Part shown: positions 1-6,163 of the stretch, in pieces
How the letters are laid out: each line of letters begins with the position of its first letter
Numbering within the stretch: the first letter of the stretch is position 1
Source: a bacterium
GTDB taxonomy: Bacteria; Patescibacteriota; Minisyncoccia; Minisyncoccales; GCA-002788555
DNA length: 16,903 nucleotides
Reading direction: 5' to 3'
Assembly: GCA_021158595.1 (NCBI GenBank)
Contig: JAGGUF010000009.1
Coordinates: 1-16,903 of the forward strand
Notes under the pieces: generated by a model
What the model was told of the DNA's origin: nothing
Seen by the model: only the letters and a program-made list of their open reading frames with translations
Database searches by the model: none
Program-made: the position numbers and the translations under genes

Positions 1-317
1 AACATCTTATCTATCATCTCTCTGAGAACTGGTTCCGGTCTTACTCCAATAAATCCGCTAACTGGCTTTCCGTTTTTAAACAAAACAACTGTAGGAATCT
101 GGTCAATCCCAAATCTTTGAGCAACTTCAGGGGCATCATCCACATTGACCTTAGCCAAAATGAATTTATCCTCGTATTCTCGGGCTAACTTTTCTAAAAT
201 CGGCGATAATACATTACATGGCCCACACCAGGTTGCCCAAAAATCAACCAAAACTGGCTTTTGGGCTTCTTGAATTTCTTTGTCAAAATTTAAATCAGTT
301 AAAGTTATCTCTCCCAT
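1..317 (-). CDS. trxA: Thioredoxin, C-terminus cut off by window edge
   Basis: A small cytoplasmic thiol-disulfide reductase. The reading frame starts at an ATG at 317 and runs off the left edge after 105 codons, so only the last few residues are missing. I translated the classical active site WCGPC, preceded by the usual VDFWAT strand, followed by a cis-proline segment QIPTVVLFKNGK and a C-terminal helix. The length and motif order are those of ordinary single-domain thioredoxin. The gene lies 34 bp downstream of a CsoR/CstR-type repressor on the same strand with no terminator between them, so both are probably on one transcript. If that repressor senses persulfide, this thioredoxin could be the effector that reduces protein persulfides or disulfides; that role is inference. 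The family call is very secure. Confidence 0.95.
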   Translation of the reverse strand, partial: MGEITLTDLNFDKEIQEAQKPVLVDFWATWCGPCNVLSPILEKLAREYEDKFILAKVNVDDAPEVAQRFGIDQIPTVVLFKNGKPVSGFIGVRPEPVLREMIDKM

Positions 318-351
318 AAACAATATTTATAATGATTTAATTTATAATGAT

Positions 352-600
352 TTATTTACTTTTGACTATCTCTTTTAGTAAAAACTCAATTGTCCTTTTC
401 TTTCTTAAGTTAATAGACCTTAAACAAGAAGTTAAATTCTCTTTAAAATACAACTCCATCACTTTTTTTAAAGCAGCATTAATAGCATAGAATTGCTCGC
501 TCACCTTTCTGCAATTTTCATTCTTTTCTATAAGTTTTGCTAAACCATCAATCTGGCCCTTAATAATATTTAGACGCTTTATTAATTTATTATTTTTCAT
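352..600 (-). CDS. CsoR-family transcriptional repressor, CstR-like (persulfide sensor type)
   Basis: An 82-residue all-helical DNA-binding repressor of the CsoR/RcnR/FrmR/CstR family (DUF156). The N-terminal helix RLNIIKGQIDGLAKLIE is the family hallmark. Two cysteines, Cys30 and Cys59, fall where the family places its sensor cysteines. In copper-sensing CsoR the second one belongs to a motif with a His four residues earlier (His61 and Cys65 in M. tuberculosis CsoR). Here that position is Asn55 in ENLTSC. Loss of the His with both Cys retained is the pattern known for CstR, which reacts with persulfides instead of binding Cu(I). The upstream promoter holds a 17-bp inverted repeat with the C/G-tract and ATACCC...GGGTAT ends typical of this family, suggesting autoregulation. 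The downstream partner is thioredoxin. Family call is firm; the persulfide specificity is inferred. Confidence 0.9.
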   Translation of the reverse strand: MKNNKLIKRLNIIKGQIDGLAKLIEKNENCRKVSEQFYAINAALKKVMELYFKENLTSCLRSINLRKKRTIEFLLKEIVKSK

Positions 601-647
601 CTGTTTTTCTGTATATTTAATTTTTAATTAGGCTATCTCAACTGAAA

Positions 648-677
648 AGTATATACCCCCGGTGGGTATCTTGTCAA
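648..677 (-). promoter_or_regulatory. Promoter of the csoR/cstR-like-trx operon
   Basis: On the minus strand a consensus -35 TTGACA (672-677) is followed after 18 bp by TATACT (648-653), or after 16 bp by the overlapping TATATA (650-655). Transcription would begin near 640 and give a leader of about 40 nt before the ATG at 600. The spacer is filled by an inverted repeat (separate entry), so bound repressor would sit between the two hexamers. Confidence 0.75.
653..669. promoter_or_regulatory. Probable CsoR/CstR-type operator inside the promoter spacer
   Basis: A 17-bp inverted repeat with 6-bp arms ATACCC and GGGTAT around a 5-bp centre. Short G/C-tract palindromes with AT ends are the operator type used by CsoR-family repressors. 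It lies between the -35 and -10 of the promoter for the adjacent CsoR-family gene, which is the expected place for an autoregulatory site. Confidence 0.75.
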
Positions 678-715
678 GCGTCTGACTCTTTTTTGGCTGA
701 GTGAACTTCTTACCA

Positions 716-794
716 AATCTAATTCATAAATCACGAAAGAAAAGATCTCAACAGAGGAAAAACAAGAGGCGACTTCACCCCCGCCTGCTGATTT
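716..794. repeat. 79-bp direct repeat, copy 1 (left of hicAB)
   Basis: This stretch recurs at 1516-1594 with only two substitutions, displaced by exactly 800 bp. The two copies bracket the hicBA toxin-antitoxin genes. It contains a small hairpin (AGGCG ... CGCCT). On the minus strand both copies read in one open frame containing SAGGGEVASCFSSV, but the frame is not part of a convincing gene. The rest of the 601-914 gap holds only the csoR-like promoter and featureless AT-rich sequence. Confidence 0.85.
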
Positions 795-914
795 TCCAGA
801 TGACGATTTTTGAAGTTTGAAATAGATAGATTCACTTAAATCCTGAGTTTCTATTAAAACAAATAGGAGAACTTTACAACCCTTTATGTTTTAAAATCAT
901 TTTCCTTCTGTCCT

Positions 915-1142
915 CTATTTACTTTTAAGTAGTTTTATAAAATCCTTTAAGGTTAGCCCTGATTGTTTAACAATATGCCTTAGTGTCCCCTTCTTTAAAT
1001 CTTTATTATGCCAAGGAATTACAATACCAATATTTCCTTTTACATAAATTCTATGACTTCCTTTTTGGCGAACAAAAGAAAAACCCGCCTTTTCCAAAAC
1101 CTTGACTACTTCTTTTGGTTTCAAGGCGGGTAATTTACTCAT
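915..1142 (-). CDS. hicA: HicA-family toxin (mRNA interferase)
   Basis: A 75-residue protein of the YcfA/HicA family, which cleaves mRNA using a double-stranded-RNA-binding-like fold. The sequence shows the family order: KPKEVVKVLEKAGF, then VRQKGSHRIYV with the catalytic histidine (His30) in GSH, then a strand with IVIPWH, then the C-terminal helix LRHIVKQSGLTLKDF. The length is typical. The gene follows hicB by 9 bp on the same strand, giving the antitoxin-first order. No terminator is evident directly downstream; the next structured element is direct repeat copy 1. The gene looks intact. Together with hicB it forms a type II toxin-antitoxin module that probably stabilises the locus or responds to stress. 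Confidence 0.92.
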   Translation of the reverse strand: MSKLPALKPKEVVKVLEKAGFSFVRQKGSHRIYVKGNIGIVIPWHNKDLKKGTLRHIVKQSGLTLKDFIKLLKSK

Positions 1143-1151
1143 ATAGGTACA

Positions 1152-1403
1152 TTAAACTTTTATTTGAATAGGAGCAACAATCACCCCTTTTTCTTCTTTT
1201 ATTATTCCTTCTTTTCTCTTTCGCATTATCTCCAAATACAAACTGGCTGCTTCCTTAATATTTTTTAGTGCTTCCTCAAAGGTATCTCCTTCAGAAATAC
1301 AACCGGGTAAAGAAGGAATGGTGACAGTATAGCCACCTGTCTCTTTGTCTGGTTCAAAAATAGCAGTATATTGATAAATTTTTTTCTTTATACTCTTTCT
1401 CAT
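1152..1403 (-). CDS. hicB: HicB-family antitoxin
   Basis: An 83-residue HicB-like protein with the partial RNase H fold that blocks the HicA active site. The sequence YTAIFEPDKETGGYTVTIPSLPGCISEGDTFEEAL is the family signature; the helix KNIKEAASLYLEIM and a basic C-terminal tail follow. It lacks room for the C-terminal ribbon-helix-helix or HTH DNA-binding domain of longer HicB proteins, so autoregulation may be weak or need another factor. It is the first gene of the hicBA pair. A good promoter ends only 8 bp before the ATG, which points to a leaderless message. The protein family is clear. Confidence 0.9.
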   Translation of the reverse strand: MRKSIKKKIYQYTAIFEPDKETGGYTVTIPSLPGCISEGDTFEEALKNIKEAASLYLEIMRKRKEGIIKEEKGVIVAPIQIKV

Positions 1404-1411
1404 ATATTTTT

Positions 1412-1440
1412 ATCTTATTAAAAGTGAGGTTAAAAGTCAA
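1412..1440 (-). promoter_or_regulatory. hicBA promoter (leaderless arrangement)
   Basis: On the minus strand TTGACT (1435-1440) is followed by a 17-bp spacer and TAAGAT (1412-1417). Only 8 nt separate the -10 box from the hicB ATG at 1403, so the transcript would start at or beside the start codon. No Shine-Dalgarno sequence can fit. Confidence 0.7.
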
Positions 1441-1515
1441 TAAAAATTGCTCCAAATGGGTATTTTGAGTGAACTCCGGATAAAAAATCACTTCAAACTT
1501 TCACTACTATCTTAC

Positions 1516-1594
1516 AATCTAATCCATAAATCACGAAAGAAAAGATCTTAACAGAGGAAAAACAAGAGGCGACTTCACCCCCGCCTGCTGATTT
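1516..1594. repeat. 79-bp direct repeat, copy 2 (right of hicAB)
   Basis: Second copy of the 716-794 repeat; 77 of 79 positions agree. It lies upstream of hicB, between its promoter and the decayed tRNA. Because the copies flank hicBA in the same orientation, recombination between them would delete or duplicate an 800-bp unit carrying the toxin-antitoxin pair. A 105-codon open frame that crosses this copy and the tRNA remnant is not credible as a gene. Confidence 0.85.
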
Positions 1595-1680
1595 ATCAGT
1601 TTTTAAAATTTCTTTCTTTGGATTTGTGGAGTAGGTTTGGTAAAAAACATCAAAGGTTTGTAATAATTTCCTATCTGGAA

Positions 1681-1722
1681 CACTACACCAAAACCGCCTA
1701 AATAGGCGGTTTTGATATAGTG
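1681..1722. terminator. Strong hairpin, probable bidirectional terminator
   Basis: A perfect 12-bp stem, CAAAACCGCCTA (1689-1700) against TAGGCGGTTTTG (1703-1714), with outer 5-bp arms CACTA/TAGTG after a 3x3 internal loop. A GC core flanked by A and T runs works as a rho-independent terminator on either strand. On the minus strand it directly follows the tRNA remnant and would end the dnaG-rpoD transcript. Confidence 0.7.
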
Positions 1723-1723
1723 C

Positions 1724-1791
1724 TCTGCGGGTAGAATTCAAATATACCCCAGATCTAACAGGCTCTCGCGCTACCATTGCGCTACCGCGGA
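1724..1791 (-). pseudogene. Degenerate tRNA-Asn(GTT)-like sequence
   Basis: On the minus strand a tRNA outline is visible: acceptor TCCGCGG/CCGCAGA (6 of 7 pairs), U8-A9, a perfect D stem GCGC/GCGC around AATGGTA, an anticodon region CTGTTAG with GTT (Asn), and a T arm followed by CCGCAGA-GCA. It has several defects: 68 nt total, an anticodon stem with a mismatch or a 6-nt loop, a variable region of only 2-3 nt, a T loop reading TTTGAAT instead of TTCGAAT, and loss of the G53-C61 pair. It begins 19 nt after the rpoD stop and is followed by a strong hairpin. I read it as a decayed or hybrid tRNA gene; a functional minimal tRNA is a less likely alternative. Confidence 0.5.
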
Positions 1792-1810
1792 ATAACAAAT
1801 CATATATCAT

Positions 1811-3001
1811 TTAGTATTCTTTCAATTTCTTTGCTTTTTTGTGTTCCTTTATTTTCTCAATGGCTCTTTGTTGAATCTGGCGAACCCTTTCTCGGGTTAC
1901 GTTAAAGATCCTACCCACTTCCTCTAATGTGTGAGGAACCTCTCCATCAAGGCCAAATCTCATCTTTAAAATCTTCTGTTCTCGAGGAGTAAGATCTTGA
2001 AGAATTTCTCTAATCTGATCCCTTAAAATGGAAAGTCTTGCTATGTCAGTGGGTGCCACTGCTTTTTTATCTTCAATAAATTGTTCAAGCACTCCCTCTT
2101 TCTCTTCATCTCCTATCGGTTGTTCTAAAGAAATAGTTCCTTGGGAAATTTGCTCAAAGTTTTTTATTTTCTCCACATCTTCAGACATCTCAGCAGCGAT
2201 TTCTTCAGCCATTGGTTCTCGACCAAGTTCCTGAAGAAGTTCTCTTTTGGCTCGATTGTATTTGGAGAGGGCCTCCACAATGTGAACAGGCAATCTTACA
2301 GTTCGAGATTGATCAGCAATAGCCCTCGTAATTGCCTGACGAATCCACCAAGTGGCATAAGTAGAAAATCTAAATCCCTTCCGCCAGTCATATTTTTCTA
2401 CTGCCTTAAAAAGGCCTAAATTACCTTCCTGGATTAAATCAAGCAATGTCAAATGAGGAGTTTTGCCAAAATACTTTTTGGCAATAGAAATAACCAGTCG
2501 TAGATTGGACTGAATAAGTTTTTTCTTAGCCTTTTTATCTCCTTTCTCTATTCTTCGAGCCAGTTCCTTTTCTTCTTTTAAACTTAAAAGAGGGTATTTC
2601 CCGATTTCTCTCAGATATTTTTGAACCAAGTCTGTTTCAGGAAGATTCTCAGAAGCAATTCCCATTTCTTCTTCAAAAGAAAAAGAATCTTTAACCTGAA
2701 TACCCTCTCTCTCAAGCGTTTGATATATTTCCTCAAGTCCTGCTATGTCTTCTTCAGCCCGAGGAAAAAATTTTAAAATCTCTTGGAAAGTGACAAAACC
2801 CCGAGGTTTACCTCGTTCAATTAATTCCTTTATTGCTCTTTGTCTTAAATCAAGCCTTGAAGTGGTCACTCTCTTGCTTGTCTTTTCTCTCTTCTTTTTT
2901 TTAACTTCTTTCTTTGCTTTAGACTTAGTAATAGAAGTTTTTTTTCTTCCTTTCTTCTGTTTTGTTTGTTTTTTCTTTTTTTTGTTTTTTTTCTTTTTCA
3001 T
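1811..3001 (-). CDS. rpoD: Primary RNA polymerase sigma factor (sigma-70/RpoD)
   Basis: A 396-residue group 1-like sigma factor. After a basic N-terminus (about 45 residues, mostly Lys) comes a helical region 1.1-like segment, then region 1.2 (TDLVQKYLREIGKYPLLS, about 123-155), region 2 (NLRLVISIAKKYFG ... GFRFSTYATWWIRQAITRAI, about 166-235, which melts and reads the -10), region 3, and region 4 (LTPREQKILKMRFGL and the HTH TLEEVGRIFNVTRERVRQ, about 337-385, which reads the -35). I chose the ATG at 3001. The frame extends to a TTG at 3025, but those eight codons come from the end of a mobile-element remnant. The gene follows dnaG, as in many bacterial macromolecular-synthesis operons. It is shorter than proteobacterial RpoD because the large non-conserved insert is absent. 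Confidence 0.95.
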   Translation of the reverse strand: MKKKKNKKKKKQTKQKKGRKKTSITKSKAKKEVKKKKREKTSKRVTTSRLDLRQRAIKELIERGKPRGFVTFQEILKFFPRAEEDIAGLEEIYQTLEREGIQVKDSFSFEEEMGIASENLPETDLVQKYLREIGKYPLLSLKEEKELARRIEKGDKKAKKKLIQSNLRLVISIAKKYFGKTPHLTLLDLIQEGNLGLFKAVEKYDWRKGFRFSTYATWWIRQAITRAIADQSRTVRLPVHIVEALSKYNRAKRELLQELGREPMAEEIAAEMSEDVEKIKNFEQISQGTISLEQPIGDEEKEGVLEQFIEDKKAVAPTDIARLSILRDQIREILQDLTPREQKILKMRFGLDGEVPHTLEEVGRIFNVTRERVRQIQQRAIEKIKEHKKAKKLKEY

Positions 3002-3013
3002 ATATTTATAAAA

Positions 3014-3101
3014 TGTAATCGCCAACCATCTTTAGCATCCTGAAGATTGTCTGAAGTGTAGAGGGGAAAGTCCCTCCCCCTCCCAATGGGAGGGGGAGGG
3101 A
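3014..3101. mobile_element. Truncated MITE remnant between dnaG and rpoD
   Basis: The left end TGTAATCGCCAACCATCTTT matches one terminus (end B) of the complete elements elsewhere in the window. It is followed by a perfect 14-bp GC-rich palindrome (TCCCTCCCCCTCCC at 3071-3084, its complement at 3088-3101). No matching right end or target duplication was found. Positions 3102-3204 hold only AT-rich sequence with a short repeated TTTACG/TTTGCG motif. Confidence 0.6.
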
Positions 3102-3204
3102 TTTTGAATTTAGGATTTAATACGCTTTACGTTGTAGTTTTACGCTTTGCGCTTGAATTTTAGATTGTCATTTTGAGCATTCCCCTTCCAGAGGGAGGAA
3201 TGTA

Positions 3205-4962
3205 CTATTGATTAATAAACCTCAATAATCTGTTTAGTTTCTTTAAAAGATGAGAAATCTTTTTTTTGTTACCGGCTGCTTCGGCTTCCTTTAACTCCTC
3301 TTCGATTTTCTTTATCTCCTCTTGACTTGAAATTTTTTGAAGTTGAGAAAGACAAAACTCTATTTCTTCTTCTACCTTAATCTCTCCCTCATTCTTTTCT
3401 ACCTCAAACTGAAGTTCAAGTTCAGAGATAAACTGGTTTAACTCAGAAGGAACTCTTTTCCCTTCTTGAAGGGTTTTGAATAACATCTCACCCTCTGGAA
3501 AGGAAAATGTAGGTGTTTCTTTGATTTTTTTAAAATACTGAGGAAATTTCAAGAGAAGCATCAAAAGCCGTTCTTCGATCTGTCTCCGCCAAGACTTCTT
3601 TTTCTCAGGCGTATCTGATGAATTCTCCTCTTTCTCACCTATTTGTTCTTGAGTATTTGTAATCTTTGTCAGTTGGTCCCAAATTGTATCTTCTCTAATC
3701 TTAAATCTTTTAGCAAGTTCTGCCACCCAATGAGCCTGTTCAATTTTATTTTGAATTCTGGAAATAAAGGGCAAAAGAATTTCCGAGATCTTTTTCTTGC
3801 CTTCTACTGTTCTTGAATCAAAGGCTCTAAAACTCTGTTCAAAATAGAAATTAATAATCTCTTTGCTTTCTTCTACTCTTCTTTGCCACTGTTTAGGATT
3901 ATCTCCAGCAACATCGGCTGGATCCTTTCCTTCGGGCAAAGAAATAATCTTTATATTAAAGCCCTGAAGTTGGGCAATGTCAATACCTCTTTTGGTAGCA
4001 GACTGACCTGCAATATCCATATCAAAAGAGAAAACAAGGTTCTTAGTATATCGAGAAAGGATCTTCAATTGCTCTAAGGTAAGAGCAGTTCCTGAGGTGG
4101 CAATCACATTTCTTACTCCTGCCTGGGAACTTAAAATTACATCAGTGTATCCCTCTACCAAAACCGCCTCATTTTTTTCTCTAATTTCCATCTTTGCTTT
4201 GTTTAATCCATATAAAACCCTTGACTTATCATAAATCAAGGTGTTTGGAGTATTAAGATATTTCGGCTCTGAAGAATCCTGATCTGAATCAGGATGAAAA
4301 ATTCTTCCCCCAAAACCAATCACATTATCCTGAAGATCAAAAATTGGAAACATTATTCTTCCTCGAAATCGATCATATGAGTCCCAAGAGGTTTTGTTTT
4401 CCTCAAAAGAAGATTCCTTTTTTACCGCTAATCCTGCCTTAATTATCTCATCTCTTTTATAACCTTTGGAAACCAAAAAATCGGACAAGCCTCGCCAGGT
4501 ATTTGGGGCATAACCGAGCCGCCATTTCTTGATGGAATCCTCAGAAATTTTTCTTGAGAGAAGATATTCCCTTGCCTGTTTACCTCTTTTTGTTTTTTCA
4601 AGTTGTTTCTCAAAGAATTTCGTTGCCAACTCATAAATCTCATAAAGACGTTGTCTTTCTGTTCGTTTCTCTATCGGTTCTTTCTTAATCTCTACTCCTG
4701 CTTTTTTAGCCAAAATCTGAAGAGCATCTTTAAACTCCACACCTTCAATTTCCATTATAAATTTAAAGATATCCCCTGATTTTCCGCAACCAAAACACTT
4801 AAAAATCTGTCTTGAAGGAGAAACATAAAAAGAGGGATTTTTCTCAGAATGAAAAGGACACAGAGCCCTATAATTCGCTCCTACCTTTTTAAGAGGAAGG
4901 TATTCAGAAATTACCTGAACAATATCTAATCGTTCCTTTATTTCGTCAATAGGTGATAACAT
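3205..4962 (-). CDS. dnaG: DNA primase DnaG
   Basis: A 585-residue primase that lays RNA primers at the replication fork. The N-terminal CHC2 zinc-binding domain shows Cys35 and His38 in CPFHSEKNPSF, and Cys56 and Cys59 in KCFGCGKSGDIF. The TOPRIM catalytic domain has the acidic VEGYTD motif (269-274), GTALT (291-295) and DMDIAG (314-319), the metal-binding DxD. The C-terminal third is helical and Lys/Glu-rich, in the place of the DnaB-interaction domain, but is not strongly conserved by eye. The gene is 12 bp downstream of an M50 protease gene and 203 bp upstream of rpoD on the same strand. A MITE remnant fills the gap to rpoD. The call is secure. Confidence 0.96.
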   Translation of the reverse strand: MLSPIDEIKERLDIVQVISEYLPLKKVGANYRALCPFHSEKNPSFYVSPSRQIFKCFGCGKSGDIFKFIMEIEGVEFKDALQILAKKAGVEIKKEPIEKRTERQRLYEIYELATKFFEKQLEKTKRGKQAREYLLSRKISEDSIKKWRLGYAPNTWRGLSDFLVSKGYKRDEIIKAGLAVKKESSFEENKTSWDSYDRFRGRIMFPIFDLQDNVIGFGGRIFHPDSDQDSSEPKYLNTPNTLIYDKSRVLYGLNKAKMEIREKNEAVLVEGYTDVILSSQAGVRNVIATSGTALTLEQLKILSRYTKNLVFSFDMDIAGQSATKRGIDIAQLQGFNIKIISLPEGKDPADVAGDNPKQWQRRVEESKEIINFYFEQSFRAFDSRTVEGKKKISEILLPFISRIQNKIEQAHWVAELAKRFKIREDTIWDQLTKITNTQEQIGEKEENSSDTPEKKKSWRRQIEERLLMLLLKFPQYFKKIKETPTFSFPEGEMLFKTLQEGKRVPSELNQFISELELQFEVEKNEGEIKVEEEIEFCLSQLQKISSQEEIKKIEEELKEAEAAGNKKKISHLLKKLNRLLRFINQ

Positions 4963-4973
4963 TTTAGCAATTA

Positions 4974-5615
4974 TTATAAAATAGAGGTTCCTGTAATTAA
5001 TTTAAAAAGAAAGGGACAGAGATAGGGAAAGCCAATTATTCCCATAAACAAAATTGCTCCTAAAGTAGAAAATATTGGATTTCGAAGAAAGTCTAATCTT
5101 TCAGTTAAAGAAGGAAAGAAAGTAGAAAACAAATGATAACCGTCAAAAGGAAAACCGGGCCAAAGATTAAAAACAAAAAGAATCAGGTTTATCCAAACTA
5201 CATAAATGAAGAAGATTCTCATATTCTGAAAAAAGATAGAAGAAGTATAAGGAATTACTCTTATAAAAAAACCAAAAAACAAAGCCAAAAAAAGATTGGC
5301 TATAGGACCGGCTATAGAGACCTTAGCATTACCATACTTTTGATCTCTAAAATTATATGGATTTACAGGAACAGGCTTTGCCCAACCAAAGATAATTCCT
5401 CCGCTTCCAGAAAGAATACTCATTAAAATTAAAATTCCTGGCAGAATAATTGAGCCCAAAGGATCAAGATGTTTTAAGGGATTTAAGGTAAGTCTCCCTG
5501 CCAACTTGGCCGTAGGATCCCCAAGCATATTGGCAACCATCCCATGAGAGACCTCATGAACCACAACTGAAAAAAGGAAAATGGCTATTATAAAAACCAA
5601 ACTTAAGATTTCCAT
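4974..5615 (-). CDS. Site-2 protease family membrane metalloprotease (M50)
   Basis: A 213-residue integral membrane zinc protease of peptidase family M50. The first helix carries HEVSH (His20, Glu21, His24), the zinc-binding HExxH motif. The third zinc ligand is in NLWPGFPFDG (Asp158), matching the NLxPxxPxDG consensus. Hydrophobic stretches at about 3-30, 50-77, 100-122 and 132-152 are membrane segments. It is a compact version without PDZ or CBS domains, like the bacterial YwhC group, and its substrates are unknown. The start codon at 5615 overlaps the -35 box of the divergent rpmB promoter. It heads a run of three same-strand genes (protease, dnaG, rpoD), but the functional link to replication is probably only positional. 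Confidence 0.9.
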   Translation of the reverse strand: MEILSLVFIIAIFLFSVVVHEVSHGMVANMLGDPTAKLAGRLTLNPLKHLDPLGSIILPGILILMSILSGSGGIIFGWAKPVPVNPYNFRDQKYGNAKVSIAGPIANLFLALFFGFFIRVIPYTSSIFFQNMRIFFIYVVWINLILFVFNLWPGFPFDGYHLFSTFFPSLTERLDFLRNPIFSTLGAILFMGIIGFPYLCPFLFKLITGTSIL

Positions 5616-5643
5616 TGCAAAGAAATAAAATTTGTGCTAAACT
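5615..5643 (+). promoter_or_regulatory. Promoter of rpmB-tRNA-Pro(GGG)
   Basis: Plus strand TTGCAA (5615-5620), 17-bp spacer, TAAACT (5638-5643). The ATG of rpmB follows 9 nt after the -10, leaving a leader of at most a few nucleotides and no Shine-Dalgarno. The -35 overlaps the first codon of the divergent protease gene. Confidence 0.65.
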
Positions 5644-5652
5644 TTTAAGCCT

Positions 5653-5871
5653 ATGAAAAAATGTGCAATCTGTGGAAAAACCTATATTCAGAGTATAACT
5701 CGAAAAAAACTTCGAGGCAAGTATAACCCCACTCAAAAAAAGAAAAAATACCCAAACCTCCAATGGGTACGAATTCCTTCAGATGTAAAACTTAAAAAGT
5801 ATAAAAGATTTGCAGGAAAGAGAGTCTTGGCTTGTACTAAATGTATCAAAAGACTTACCAAAGGAGAATAA
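5653..5871 (+). CDS. rpmB: Ribosomal protein bL28, zinc-ribbon form
   Basis: A 72-residue basic protein of the large ribosomal subunit. It keeps the zinc-ribbon cysteines of the ancestral bL28 form as two CxxC pairs: Cys4/Cys7 (CAIC) and Cys61/Cys64 (CTKC). Between them lies the bL28 pattern of an Asn-Leu-Gln turn (PNLQWVRI) and a basic strand that enters rRNA, ending VLACTKCIKRLTKG. It is one of the few plus-strand genes here. The stop codon is only 5 bp before a tRNA-Pro gene, with a shared promoter and terminator, so protein mRNA and tRNA must be cut from one precursor. Confidence 0.9.
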   Translation: MKKCAICGKTYIQSITRKKLRGKYNPTQKKKKYPNLQWVRIPSDVKLKKYKRFAGKRVLACTKCIKRLTKGE

Positions 5872-5876
5872 AAAAT

Positions 5877-5950
5877 CGGGGCATGGTGTAATTGGTTAAC
5901 ATGCGCGCATGGGGTGCGTGTGATTCCCGGTTCGAGTCCGGGTGCCCCGA
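5877..5950 (+). tRNA. tRNA-Pro(GGG)
   Basis: Full cloverleaf: acceptor CGGGGCA/TGCCCCG, D stem GTGT/ACAT, anticodon stem CGCGC/GCGTG with loop ATGGGGT (anticodon GGG), T stem CCCGG/CCGGG with TTCGAGT, and discriminator A. CCA is not encoded. It is transcribed behind rpmB. Confidence 0.95.
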
Positions 5951-5951
5951 C

Positions 5952-5990
5952 AAAAAAATTCCGTTGCTTTAAAAAGCAACGGAATTTTTT
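5952..5990. terminator. Bidirectional terminator between tRNA-Pro(GGG) and 6S-like RNA
   Basis: A long perfect stem, AATTCCGTTGCTTT against AAAGCAACGGAATT, flanked by A and T runs, so it yields a stem plus U-tract on both strands. It closes the plus-strand rpmB-tRNA unit and the minus-strand ncRNA unit. Confidence 0.9.
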
Positions 5991-6118
5991 GGCCTTGGGA
6001 TCGAAAATGACACTTGGAAAAATTCCAGGTGGGTGCCCGCACCTTGAAGCCACGGCTCCAAGAAATATAAGGCTCCCAAAGAATTTGTTTTAGCAAGAGT
6101 CAATTCTCTCCCAAGGCC
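5991..6118 (-). ncRNA. ssrS: 6S-like regulatory RNA
   Basis: About 128 nt bounded by a strong promoter and an intrinsic terminator, with no credible ORF. The ends pair perfectly (GGCCTTGGGA with TCCCAAGGCC, 10 bp). Inside is a large open region with a small hairpin on its 3' side (CACCTGGAA/TTCCAAGTG). Then follow a helix GGGAGCC/GGGCACCC with an A-A mismatch and an apical hairpin CTTGGAGC-CGTG-GCTTCAAG. Closing stem, central bubble with 3'-side hairpin, and terminal arm are the architecture of 6S RNA, which mimics an open promoter and binds the sigma-70 holoenzyme. The segment GTGCGGGCACCCACCT resembles 6S sequences from other bacteria as I remember them. It is shorter than the usual 180 nt or so. 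SRP RNA, tmRNA and RNase P signatures are absent. Confidence 0.68.
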
Positions 6119-6124
6119 ATTTAT

Positions 6125-6155
6125 ATTATACCAAAAACTAACAGAATTCTGTCAA
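6125..6155 (-). promoter_or_regulatory. Promoter of the 6S-like RNA
   Basis: Minus strand TTGACA (6150-6155) and TATAAT (6125-6130), both perfect consensus, spaced by 19 bp, which is longer than optimal. The predicted start is at about 6118-6119, exactly where the RNA's closing stem begins. The -35 lies 9 bp beyond the stop of the upstream kinase gene. Confidence 0.75.
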
Positions 6156-6163
6156 GGAACAGT

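Noticed and set aside
1493..1810. 105-codon minus-strand ORF crossing the tRNA remnant, a terminator-like hairpin and repeat copy 2
   Set aside because: It is composed of non-coding features read through in one frame, has no recognisable domain, and its start lies inside the tRNA-like segment.
2028..3011. Three plus-strand ORFs of 68-92 codons opposite rpoD
   Set aside because: They are antisense shadows of the conserved sigma factor gene; composition (Ser/Phe-rich) mirrors its Lys/Glu codons.
5733..6096. Minus-strand ORFs of 106 and 66 codons over tRNA-Pro and the 6S-like RNA
   Set aside because: They read through a tRNA, a terminator and a structured RNA; no coding constraint visible.
5991..6118. 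tmRNA, SRP RNA or RNase P as the identity of the ncRNA
   Set aside because: Too short for tmRNA and RNase P, no tag reading frame or tRNA-like ends, and no SRP Alu/GNAR-loop motif; the bubble-and-arm fold fits 6S better.
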